From: Myxococcales bacterium
Lineage (GTDB): Bacteria > Myxococcota_A > Polyangia > Palsa-1104 > JAEUJZ01
DNA length: 51,577 nucleotides
NCBI GenBank assembly: GCA_016794505.1
Contig: JAEUJZ010000133.1
Location: forward strand, 1-51,577
Reading direction: 5' to 3'
Within the stretch, counting starts at the first letter, position 1. Every line of letters begins with the position of its first letter. The position numbers and the translations under genes were made by a program. This document shows, piece by piece, positions 44,366 to 51,577 of this stretch. The notes below the pieces were generated by a model, which saw nothing but the letters and a program-made list of their open reading frames with translations, had not been told where the DNA came from and made no database searches.

Positions 44366-45982
44366 CTATTCCTGAAGCTCGATCTGGATCTGCTCGTGCC
44401 GGCCCGCCTGTACGTCGACCCGAACGCTGCCGCTGTGCGCGCCGGCTGTGGCCGTGATCTGCAGGCGACCGGCTGGCAAGTCGCTCAACTGAAACTCGCC
44501 GCGCTCGTCGGTGAGAGTCCGCGCAAGGATGCTGCCATCCTCGGCGATGGCGCGGATGCTGACCCCAGCGGGAGTACCGCCGCCGCTGCGGACGCGCCCA
44601 GCCACCGTCGCACCCGCGACTAGCTCCACACGCAGATCGCGCAGCGTGATCTCGTCGGGGGAATGGCCGGCGGGAATGTCGATGGGCAGGCTCAGCGAGG
44701 CAAAGCCTGGCGCACGCGCTCGCAAGATGGCGGGGCCAGGGGGCAGTCCGGTCAGGCTGAACTGGCCATCGCGCGCCAGCGGCACAGGCTGGCTGGTGCC
44801 CGCGATGTCCAGGCTCAGGCTGGCTGCCGTCGGGACCAGCCCTCGCTGGCGATCGCGCAGAAGACCTGCGATGCCGCCTCCGGGATCCAAAGACAGGGCG
44901 ATCTCGCTGCGGGGTTCATCCGCGCGACGACTGCTGCGCAGCGGAGCATAGCCTCGCTTCTGCGCGCGTAGCGACAGCGAGCCGCGTGGCAAGCCAATCA
45001 AGCGAAAGCTGCCGCGCGCGTCGCTGAGCGCCGTCGCTTGACTGCCGCCGACCTGGCCATCGATGCGAACACCGCTGATGCCAAAGCCGCGCGAGTCGAC
45101 GACTCGGCCTTCGATATCGGAAGCCGGCTGGCTGGACACCGGATCGCCCCCTGCCTCGACAGACTCGGACGGTGAAGCCAAGTGACATAGCGCATCGGCG
45201 GGAATCGCCAAGCGCAGGATGATGACGCCTGGAGACTGCCCGCTCGACGACAGATCCAGCTCGACGCTGGCGCTGCGCTCATCCAAGGCCGCGGCCAAGA
45301 TCATGTGGCCGCTGGCTCGCAGGCAGGCTCGACCTTGCGCATCGCTGCGCAGCGTCGACGGCGCGCCTCGCCCTGACGCCACTGCGACCGCTCCGCTGGC
45401 TGGCACACCACCGCGGGCGATGACCTCGTCGGGAAACGGCAGAGGCGCGCTGTACACGCCAAGCTCGCCAACCTGGCTCGTCGGGCGCAGGCTGCTCGGC
45501 ACGACGCTGCGCCAGGTGATCAGCGCTCCCGCGACGCGCCGCTCTCCAACGTCGCGGACTTCGACGCAGACCAGGGCACCACTTGGATCGGGGTTCTTGC
45601 TGCCCAAATCCAGGCTCGCTGCCACGCTGGCATCTGCATGCGGTCCAAGGTCCGGTCGCGACGCGATCACACGCCCGGCATCTGGGCTGCGCCCACGCGG
45701 GGTCGATGTGCCGGCATCCCCGACGCTAGGCGAAGGTTGTCGCGCGCTTCGCCCCAGCAAGAAGCCCATGGTGGCGCCACCGAGTCCGCCGCCCAGGGTG
45801 CCGACCACCAAAAACAGCACGGCCGCTGCCTTCAGCGTTCGCGGCGAGCTATGAGAATCAGGCGACACGGAAGAGCCGATTTTCCCGCCGATGTCCGGTT
45901 CTGGATAGAGCGATCTGCAGCCCCGCTCGTTCGCGGCGAAAGCCTGGCCGGGCGTTACGGCAGCGCCTGCGCATACAGCCAC
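44366..45982 (-). CDS. Membrane-anchored protein with several carboxypeptidase-regulatory-like repeats
   Basis: 538 aa. A short cytoplasmic tail and a single membrane helix (about 50-78) precede a long extracytoplasmic part rich in Ser, Pro and Ala. Repeats of the type IEGRVVDSRGFGISGVRI...ATALSDARGSFRLIGLPRGSLSLRAQKRGY and VAGRVRSGGGTPAGVSIRAI...TDERGEFQLSDLPAGRLQITATAG are carboxypeptidase-regulatory (Cna-B-like) beta-sandwiches, which often serve as stalks. The start overlaps the end of the membrane-protein gene by 28 bases; a downstream start would remove the overlap. Confidence 0.65.
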   Translation of the reverse strand: MAVCAGAAVTPGQAFAANERGCRSLYPEPDIGGKIGSSVSPDSHSSPRTLKAAAVLFLVVGTLGGGLGGATMGFLLGRSARQPSPSVGDAGTSTPRGRSPDAGRVIASRPDLGPHADASVAASLDLGSKNPDPSGALVCVEVRDVGERRVAGALITWRSVVPSSLRPTSQVGELGVYSAPLPFPDEVIARGGVPASGAVAVASGRGAPSTLRSDAQGRACLRASGHMILAAALDERSASVELDLSSSGQSPGVIILRLAIPADALCHLASPSESVEAGGDPVSSQPASDIEGRVVDSRGFGISGVRIDGQVGGSQATALSDARGSFRLIGLPRGSLSLRAQKRGYAPLRSSRRADEPRSEIALSLDPGGGIAGLLRDRQRGLVPTAASLSLDIAGTSQPVPLARDGQFSLTGLPPGPAILRARAPGFASLSLPIDIPAGHSPDEITLRDLRVELVAGATVAGRVRSGGGTPAGVSIRAIAEDGSILARTLTDERGEFQLSDLPAGRLQITATAGAHSGSVRVDVQAGRHEQIQIELQE

Positions 45983-46746
45983 AGAAGCAGCCCAACCAGT
46001 GCCGTCGCGACAAGCTGCAGCTTGCCGCGATGCGCCAGAAAAGGCCCCTCGATGCGCGGCAGATCGGGACGAAACTTACCGGGGACGCTTTTTACAATAT
46101 AGCTCTTGTAATATTCAACAAGAAGGCGTTCCAGACCACCAAATGTAAAGATTAAAAAGCCCAATCGACACGGCCCCAGCCAATATACAAATGGCGATGC
46201 AATGGCTAGGACAATCGCTGAGCGGAAGAACTTTGTTGGACTAAATCCTTCGAACGGTGCATCTTTGTAGGCTCCTCCGCTGCAAATGAATAAACCTGTC
46301 AGAAATCCGGTTATTGAAAAGCTGATGATGTGTGACATGGTTTGCGACCAGAATACAATATAATAAATAGCCGCCATTAGCAGAATTCCGACGACAACTC
46401 GCAGCGCCAGGCTCTTCACCGCGCGGCCAAAGAAAGTCATTTGTTGTGGAATCAGAAAGATCGACTGATCATTTTGCCTGAAGCAGGCTTTGTATATTTC
46501 TGTGACCATGCGCTCGATGCCCATGATTGCTAAGAAAATGTGAAATAAAGATAATTGCATAAACGCTTCGCCGACACCCATTGGGGTATTTAAAATCGTA
46601 AACAAAATCAGAATACTAAATAGCATACTGCGCGGGAATGTCAGTGACTTGAACGTCTCGTATGGCCCATCCTTGTAGGCTCCCCAGGCGGACGTATACA
46701 GGCCGGAACAGACGCTAACGGCGATCAGGGCGGGCATGGAATGCAT
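45955..46746 (-). CDS. AT-rich membrane protein with an internal duplication
   Basis: 263 aa, mostly hydrophobic with about six to seven membrane segments; family not recognised. The first and second halves correspond: GAYKDGPYETFKSLTFPRSMLFSI and GIERMVTEIYKACF match GAYKDAPFEGFSPTKFFRSAIVLA and GLERLLVEYYKSYI. This suggests duplication of a three- to four-helix unit. The gene is much richer in A/T than its neighbours and uses codons rare in them, so it may have been acquired. It is 30 bp downstream of the methyltransferase gene. Confidence 0.75.
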   Translation of the reverse strand: MHSMPALIAVSVCSGLYTSAWGAYKDGPYETFKSLTFPRSMLFSILILFTILNTPMGVGEAFMQLSLFHIFLAIMGIERMVTEIYKACFRQNDQSIFLIPQQMTFFGRAVKSLALRVVVGILLMAAIYYIVFWSQTMSHIISFSITGFLTGLFICSGGAYKDAPFEGFSPTKFFRSAIVLAIASPFVYWLGPCRLGFLIFTFGGLERLLVEYYKSYIVKSVPGKFRPDLPRIEGPFLAHRGKLQLVATALVGLLLWLYAQALP

Positions 46747-46776
46747 GAACGATGACCTTTGTCGGGGAGCCTTGGG

Positions 46777-47364
46777 TTACGCGAGCGGCGAGCGCTTCTG
46801 AAAGAACAAGAACACGTGCTCGGACTTCTCGTGCCACGGCACATGGGTGGTGTACTGGGGCGTGCCCAGCGTCGGCAGGGGTGCGGGAACAAAGCCACTC
46901 GACAGGGCGCGAACCTGAGCGAGCTGGCCATGGCAGGGCTTGTCGGCGTCGGTGCTCAAAAGCAGCTCGCCGCCGGATCGCAGGTGCTGGTGGCAGACGG
47001 TGATGGCTCGCTCGACGGCAGGCAGGTCGTTTAGGCCCCAGCCGATGACGCCGTTCATCACCACCGCATCGAAATAGCTGGGCGCGAAATAGGCCCCCAG
47101 GTTCTCGACGCGGTCGCGGATGTGCCAGCGTCCACCAAACGGGGCGCGACGCAGGCTGGGGTCGATGGTGACGAAGGTCTGCTCGGCAAACATGCGCGGG
47201 TAGTGACGCACGTAGCCGGCGACGCCGACAAACAAGATGCGCGCGAAGTTGGGGTTTCTGCGATAGCGCTGAAGCACCACGTCTTCCAAGACACGACGAT
47301 CCTCGGGACGATAGCGACCCATGAGCCAGCGGACCCACTCGACCCGACCGCGCAGCGGGTTCAT
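46777..47364 (-). CDS. SAM-dependent methyltransferase
   Basis: 195 aa from the ATG at 47364 (an upstream ATG at 47448 would add 28 Arg-rich residues and run toward the divergent gene). The SAM-binding fold is seen as RILFVGVAGYVRHYPRMF (glycine loop is weak), FVTIDPSL after strand two, FDAVVMNGVIGWGL and LRSGGELLLSTD. Substrate unknown. First gene of a leftward unit with the AT-rich membrane protein and the repeat-rich protein. Confidence 0.65.
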   Translation of the reverse strand: MNPLRGRVEWVRWLMGRYRPEDRRVLEDVVLQRYRRNPNFARILFVGVAGYVRHYPRMFAEQTFVTIDPSLRRAPFGGRWHIRDRVENLGAYFAPSYFDAVVMNGVIGWGLNDLPAVERAITVCHQHLRSGGELLLSTDADKPCHGQLAQVRALSSGFVPAPLPTLGTPQYTTHVPWHEKSEHVFLFFQKRSPLA

Positions 47365-47479
47365 GGCCGACTCACTGTGCCTTGCATGGCGCGTACGCTG
47401 CCACGGTCGACGGCAGCGGCGCAAGGCCTGGGTGGCGCGGTTTGACACGAATCAAACGGCGAGCATAAGGTGCCGCCCC

Positions 47480-48154
47480 ATGAGCCTTACCGAATCGCTG
47501 GTGCGCCGGGTGCGCGACAGCTCTCGACTGGTGGCCAGTGTGGCCGAGTTTTATCTGCACGGCGCGGTACTGCATCCCTGGGGCAGCCGCTACTGGGCGT
47601 GGCGGTACCAGAAGAACGATCCATGGAGCTACGCATCCAGTCCGTATGAGCGCATCAAGTACGAGCGCACGATGGCGGTCCTGCCCAAGGCGCCCACCCC
47701 CGACGGCATCCACGAGCAAGCCTTGGAGGTCGGCTGTTCCGAGGGCGTGTTCACGGACATGCTGGCCCGCTCAGGCCGCGTAAAGAAAGTGGTCGGTGTC
47801 GATGTCGCGGCGGCAGCGATTGACCGTGCTCGCGAGCGCTGCGCCGGTCTGAGCAACATCGAGCTCTTGCACGGCGACGTGCGCGGCGTGCCCTTGTCAG
47901 CGCCGTTTTCCTTGGTGCTGTGTGCCGAGACGCTGAGCCACATGGGATCCTGGGCCAACCTGCGCAGCATGGCCGACACGCTGGTCGAGCGGCTCTCGGT
48001 TGGCGGGTCGCTGGTGCTCGTCGATTCCTATCCCAAGGCGCGCTTTCTGCACCGGCCGTTTCGCACGCATCGCAAGCTCTCGCTGATCGAGACGCAGGTC
48101 TACGAGGATCCGTTCCGTCCGTACATGATCAGCGTGCTAAGCCGCCGCCCATAG
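47480..48154 (+). CDS. SAM-dependent methyltransferase, NodS-like
   Basis: 224 aa. YERIKYERTMAVLP leads into motif I ALEVGCSEGVFTDML, VVGVDVAAAAIDRAR, and SLVLCAETLSHM. The layout resembles the NodS family of N-methyltransferases. The ATG at 47480 is chosen; the frame is open far upstream but with no match to the family. It is divergent from another methyltransferase about 115 bp away. Confidence 0.8.
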   Translation: MSLTESLVRRVRDSSRLVASVAEFYLHGAVLHPWGSRYWAWRYQKNDPWSYASSPYERIKYERTMAVLPKAPTPDGIHEQALEVGCSEGVFTDMLARSGRVKKVVGVDVAAAAIDRARERCAGLSNIELLHGDVRGVPLSAPFSLVLCAETLSHMGSWANLRSMADTLVERLSVGGSLVLVDSYPKARFLHRPFRTHRKLSLIETQVYEDPFRPYMISVLSRRP

Positions 48155-48274
48155 CGCCACCAGAGACGACGCGGGCCACGCGGTGCCGCTCTCCCCTCGC
48201 AGACATCGCGTTTCTGGGGCGCTGCGCAGTACAGGTCCCTTTTTGTCTGCGGCGAGCGACGATCCCGCAGGTTG

Positions 48275-49813
48275 CTACGGGCTGGGCAGACTGCTCAGAA
48301 ACTCAATGCGACGCGGCACTTTGTACGGGGCGAGATTGCGTGCGCAGTGATCGATGATCTCTTCGGCGGGGCAGCGCGCCGAGCAGACGACGCTGGCGAT
48401 CACCATGGCGCTGCCGTGCTCATCGACATAGACGCGAGCCTGAGCGGCGCGAACTTTGGGATAGGACTCCAGGCAGCCTTCGACCTCGCCAAGCGCAACA
48501 CGCTTTCCTTCCACCTTGACCAAATCGTCTTCGCGGCCGAGCAGCGTCAGACGGCCTTGCTTGTCGAGGCTGCCGAGATCTCCCGTGCGCAAGTAGCCGT
48601 CGGCATCAAAGCTGCCGATGGGCACATGGGCTGCGGCCTGGGCCTTGGAACTGGCTTTCTTGCTGGCCTTGGGGCTGGCCTCGGAAGACGTGCCCTTGCT
48701 CGGCTTGGCTGGCCCATCCTGCGCGCCACTTTCCACCGTGCTCACGGAGTGCAGAGCGGCCGAGGCGGTGCGGACCCAAATCGGACTGCGACCTTCGGCA
48801 TCGGCCGGACCCAGCCGCAGGTTCACACCGGGCAGGAGCTTGCCAACGGTCTCGGGTGCTAGGCCCTTGCGATCACAGCTAATCGGCCCGGCCTCCGTCG
48901 TGTGATACATGGGGATGATGCGCACGCCCCAGCGCTCACGGAAGGCATCGGCGGTTGCGGTGCTAAGTGGCGCTCCGGTGGCAAGAAAGCGTGCGCCCTT
49001 GGTCTTGACCGGGCGAGCCGTCGGCAGCTTAGCCAGCGTCGCATAAAGCGGTGGTGTTGCCGGCAGCAGATCGACCTCCTGCTCACGCAAGAGCTTGACG
49101 ATGCGCCGCGGCGAGACCTCGTCTTCGAGATACAGCGTCGCACCATAGCGCAGCGCCAAGGCCAGCCCGAGATCAAATCCATAGGCAGCGAATAGCGGCA
49201 CCGTGCTGAGGATGCGATCCTCGGCGGTCACGTCGAGGCATTCGGCCAAGCTCTGACAGCTTGCCTCTAGATTGGCGGCGGTGCGCATCACGCCTTTGGG
49301 ATCTCCCGAGGAGTCAGCGGTCAACAAGACCACTTCCGCTTCGCCGGGCGGGTCTTCATCGCAGCGATAGATCGAACACGTCAGCAGCGTACCTTGCAGA
49401 CGTCGTCGACTCTCGGGTTCTAGGCGACGGCGCCCGCGCTGGATGTTCGTCACAGGCGGATTTCCCGACGGAAGCTCGTTGCCTCCGCGCGGTCTGGTAA
49501 TCAGAGCCCGCAAGGGGGCGACTTCCAGAAAAAGTGTCAGATCTCGAACGCCCGTCGTGGGATCCATCGGCACCACAACGGCACCGATCTTGGACAGAGC
49601 CAGAGCCAAGATCGCGAAGTCCGGCACATTGCCGAGCATCAAGCCGACCCAGTGGCCGCGCTCGATACCCATCGCCAGGAACTCTTGCGCCCGTCGCTCG
49701 ACGCGATGTTGAAGGCCGCGCCACGAAAGGTATGTGTCGCGGTAGACAAGCGCCTTGGCGGTCCCTCGGGAGTTGGTTGCCTCGTTGAGCCAGCGATAGA
49801 GCAGCATTGCCAC
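48275..49813 (-). CDS. AMP-dependent synthetase-like protein lacking the C-terminal lysine
   Basis: 512 aa of the adenylate-forming superfamily. The P-loop is altered (LTADSSGDPKG, 164-174, in place of the usual TSGTTGxPKG form). YHTTEAGP (303-310), YLRTGDL (407-413, Asp412), GREDDLVKVEGKRVALGEVE (426-445) are in order. An insert of about 40 residues rich in Lys, Ser and Ala (354-395) lies before YLRTGD. The protein stops at PSP, just before the A10 motif whose lysine catalyses adenylation; another frame 3' of the stop reads PVATCGIVAR, faintly like the missing motif, so an indel is possible. It may be an inactive or binding-only paralogue. Confidence 0.75.
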   Translation of the reverse strand: MAMLLYRWLNEATNSRGTAKALVYRDTYLSWRGLQHRVERRAQEFLAMGIERGHWVGLMLGNVPDFAILALALSKIGAVVVPMDPTTGVRDLTLFLEVAPLRALITRPRGGNELPSGNPPVTNIQRGRRRLEPESRRRLQGTLLTCSIYRCDEDPPGEAEVVLLTADSSGDPKGVMRTAANLEASCQSLAECLDVTAEDRILSTVPLFAAYGFDLGLALALRYGATLYLEDEVSPRRIVKLLREQEVDLLPATPPLYATLAKLPTARPVKTKGARFLATGAPLSTATADAFRERWGVRIIPMYHTTEAGPISCDRKGLAPETVGKLLPGVNLRLGPADAEGRSPIWVRTASAALHSVSTVESGAQDGPAKPSKGTSSEASPKASKKASSKAQAAAHVPIGSFDADGYLRTGDLGSLDKQGRLTLLGREDDLVKVEGKRVALGEVEGCLESYPKVRAAQARVYVDEHGSAMVIASVVCSARCPAEEIIDHCARNLAPYKVPRRIEFLSSLPSP

Positions 49814-49884
49814 GTACCCAGGTAGGAGTTAAGCGCCGTGGACTTTAGCGTGGCGCACGCTGTCATACAAGCCCTCAGCTCAGC

Positions 49885-49904
49885 CCCTAAAAACGGGCTA
49901 AGCG
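49885..49904 (+). repeat. Left terminal inverted repeat of the insertion sequence
   Basis: Shares the outermost CCCTA with the right end, which identifies it as the true tip. Confidence 0.75.
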
Positions 49905-49997
49905 CCCATTCTAACGGCAAGCAGTGCAGCGCTTCATTCGCTCTCAGACGGTGAGCGAGTGAAAAATGGCTGCTTTTGAGTGATTTGGCAGCTCCTG

Positions 49998-50015
49998 CTA
50001 AAAACGGGCTAAGCG
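49998..50015 (+). repeat. Internal copy of the left-end sequence
   Basis: CTAAAAACGGGCTAAGCG is identical over 18 bases to 49887-49904, 111 bp inside the left tip, and overlaps the transposase stop codon (50009-50011). It lacks the outer CC of the terminal repeat. It may be a second transposase-binding site or an older tip. Confidence 0.7.
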
Positions 50016-51439
50016 GATTTCCCGTCGAGAAACGGGTGGATTTGCTGGTGCAGGTCGCGCAAATGTCCTCGCGCTAGGACCAATTCTTCGACGGTGAGAG
50101 GTGCTGCGCCGAGCTGCGCGGTGAGCTGCCTGGCGTGGGTGCGCAGGACGGCTGGGACGGTAAAGACCTCGAAGCGCAGACGCTTGGGACGCGCGCTGCG
50201 CAGGCGTTCCGGCAGCGCGTGGCGCTTCAGAATGGTCAGCACATTGTAGGTCAGCAGGTTCAGGCGGTACCAAGCCGCATTGGCGCCGAAGCGACCGCTC
50301 GGGGGCAGGCGTCCGGCCAGATCGTTTTTCGTCACGTCGTGCAGGTGCTCGATGGTGCCAGCCTTCTCCCAGTGCCAGTCGATCAGATCGGCGGCCGACA
50401 GTTCATCGCGGTCGCTGACGACGGCTAGATATTTGGTCTCTTTTCCGTCGGAAAAAAGCCGTCCTTGCTTGCCCGAAAAACGCAGCGCGACGTAGCGCAG
50501 AGCCGGCGCGTTCTTGGGCCAGATTCCGGGCGTGAATTCGACTTCGGAAAGCGCGACGACTTCGTGCGGACGATCCTCAAAGAGCTGCCATTGCGCAGCG
50601 TTGGACATGCAGACCGCGCGCAGCTCGGGACTCATGTCGGCAGACACGGTGAATGCGATTTTTTGCTGGCACAACCACTTCAGTAATTTCTCGTCGTAGC
50701 AGGCGCTGTCGCCGCGGAATCGACGCTGCTGCACACAATTTGGGAGCACCGAAAAGGCGTGCTGCGCGACCTCCTTTGTGTTCATACCTGCGGGGACATT
50801 TCCGTCGCGGTACTGGTCAGCGAGCGCCAAATCCTCTTCGGCCCACAGCACGGCAGTCGGCTGATAGCCGCGGCCTCCTTTGTAGTGTCCCAGCGCCCCG
50901 CGCTTGTGGCTCTCGATGATCGTCGCATCCAGGTCCAGCGTCGCCAACGTCGGACGACTCCCAGAAACCGCTCGACGGATCAGCTCCGCGTTGACGACTC
51001 CCAGCGCTTTGAGGGCCGCATTCTCAGTCGGAATGAAGGCTCCTTTTTGCGGACGTCGCGACATCTCCTGTTCATCGTGAAACAGGGTCAGGAATTCGTG
51101 CAGCGCATCTGCCGAGGGCACCTCCCGCGCCAGCAGTCGCCACAGCGCTGCATCCTGCCGCAGCACGCGCACATCCTCCACGCACTCACCGCCGGCCGCC
51201 AGCAGCAGGACGATCGCCTGTAGCTTGTCGTACTCCGACAGCCCACGACGTCGCTTGCGCAGACGCAGCTCCGCCGTCACCACGGCCTCCATGCCGAGCG
51301 CCATCAGCGTCTCTGCGACGAGGATCAGCCCGGCCTGCGCCGTCAGTTCCATGGGCTTGTGTGCCGCCACAAACCCGAACGGTAGCAGCCCTTGCCCCAC
51401 AAGAGTTCGCTTGCTGCCGTCTGCGCCTCGTTTCGCCAT
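50009..51439 (-). CDS. IS1380-family transposase
   Basis: 476 aa, full length and without frameshift. DDE residues appear at LDLDATIIE (Asp169 or Asp171), FRGDSACYD (Asp244) and TIEHLHDVTKNDLAG (Glu364, the probable catalytic Glu), with the late WYRLNLLTYNVL segment common in the family. The element may be active. Confidence 0.88.
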   Translation of the reverse strand: MAKRGADGSKRTLVGQGLLPFGFVAAHKPMELTAQAGLILVAETLMALGMEAVVTAELRLRKRRRGLSEYDKLQAIVLLLAAGGECVEDVRVLRQDAALWRLLAREVPSADALHEFLTLFHDEQEMSRRPQKGAFIPTENAALKALGVVNAELIRRAVSGSRPTLATLDLDATIIESHKRGALGHYKGGRGYQPTAVLWAEEDLALADQYRDGNVPAGMNTKEVAQHAFSVLPNCVQQRRFRGDSACYDEKLLKWLCQQKIAFTVSADMSPELRAVCMSNAAQWQLFEDRPHEVVALSEVEFTPGIWPKNAPALRYVALRFSGKQGRLFSDGKETKYLAVVSDRDELSAADLIDWHWEKAGTIEHLHDVTKNDLAGRLPPSGRFGANAAWYRLNLLTYNVLTILKRHALPERLRSARPKRLRFEVFTVPAVLRTHARQLTAQLGAAPLTVEELVLARGHLRDLHQQIHPFLDGKSA

Positions 51440-51557
51440 CTTCGCGCTGTACCGCGATTTCAGCGATCTACGCTCGATCTACATTTTCCCGACGCTGATC
51501 ACCTGCGCTTCACCCATTTGGTGAAAGCGTACGCCCGTCTGAGCGACGGAAGGCTTG

Positions 51558-51577
51558 GGCTTAGGCCGTTTCTAGGG
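51558..51577 (-). repeat. Right terminal inverted repeat of the insertion sequence
   Basis: Complement of the left terminal repeat with three mismatches; reaches the end of the window. Confidence 0.7.

Larger units (their letters stand above)
49885..51577 (-). mobile_element. IS1380-family insertion sequence
   Basis: The element of about 1693 bp is bounded by 20-bp inverted repeats: CCCTAAAAACGGGCTAAGCG on the left (49885-49904) and the complement of 51558-51577 (CCCTAGAAACGGCCTAAGCC) on the right, 17 of 20 identical. One transposase gene fills it. The target duplication cannot be checked because the window ends at the right tip. It lies about 71 bp upstream of the start codon of the AMP-ligase-like gene. 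Confidence 0.8.

Overview
The window is high-GC DNA from what is most likely a myxobacterium-like (Myxococcota / former Deltaproteobacteria) chromosome. The grounds are general: many lipoproteins and outer-membrane proteins of unknown function, an operon coding an ECF sigma factor with a FecR-type anti-sigma, a textbook sigma-54 promoter, an RsbR-type STAS protein, FG-GAP-like proteins and scattered housekeeping genes. No rRNA, tRNA or CRISPR array was seen.

Layout. 1-420: the 3' remnant of an FG-GAP/VCBS protein. 421-5530: ftsH, a UbiA-type prenyltransferase, an epoxide-hydrolase-like protein and a class C beta-lactamase-like lipoprotein. 5531-9548: a non-coding leader ending in a consensus sigma-54 promoter, then two paralogous proteins of a family I do not recognise and a small lipoprotein. 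9576-17001: glutamate dehydrogenase, an RsmB-type rRNA methyltransferase, a scaffold resembling the front part of polymorphic toxins, and YgiQ radical SAM protein. 17002-21656: an outer-membrane protein / ECF sigma / ZAS-FecR anti-sigma operon followed by two cysteine-rich lipoproteins; a 29-bp block, 25/29 identical and with identical spacing, precedes both units and is probably the promoter of this sigma factor. 21716-23826: a TetR regulator divergent from a lipoprotein, with a perfect palindrome between them. 23941-31271: a MarR regulator divergent from an operon with two FtsX-type permeases, a LolA-like carrier, an outer-membrane barrel and an ABC ATPase, which together look like a trans-envelope lipid or lipoprotein export route; the MarR operator cluster is visible.

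31337-43488: thyX, a large surface protein, a TPR/chalcone-isomerase-like fusion with an RsbR-type STAS protein, a fusion of ferredoxin, reductase, truncated globin and zinc ribbon, a type-B carboxylesterase, an unknown protein, an RlmI-type methyltransferase and a MatC-like transporter. 43518-49813: an SDR, a repeat-rich anchored protein, an AT-rich membrane protein with an internal duplication, two divergent methyltransferases and an AMP-ligase-like protein lacking its C-terminal catalytic lysine. 49885-51577: an apparently complete IS1380-family insertion sequence with 20-bp terminal inverted repeats and an extra internal copy of its left end.

The best candidates for something new are the sigma-54-driven paralogue pair with lipoprotein (5979-9548), the ECF regulon with its conserved promoter and cysteine-rich lipoproteins (17078-21656), and the four-part ferredoxin/FNR/globin/zinc protein (36362-37939). 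Functional calls rest on motifs read by eye; no database search was possible.
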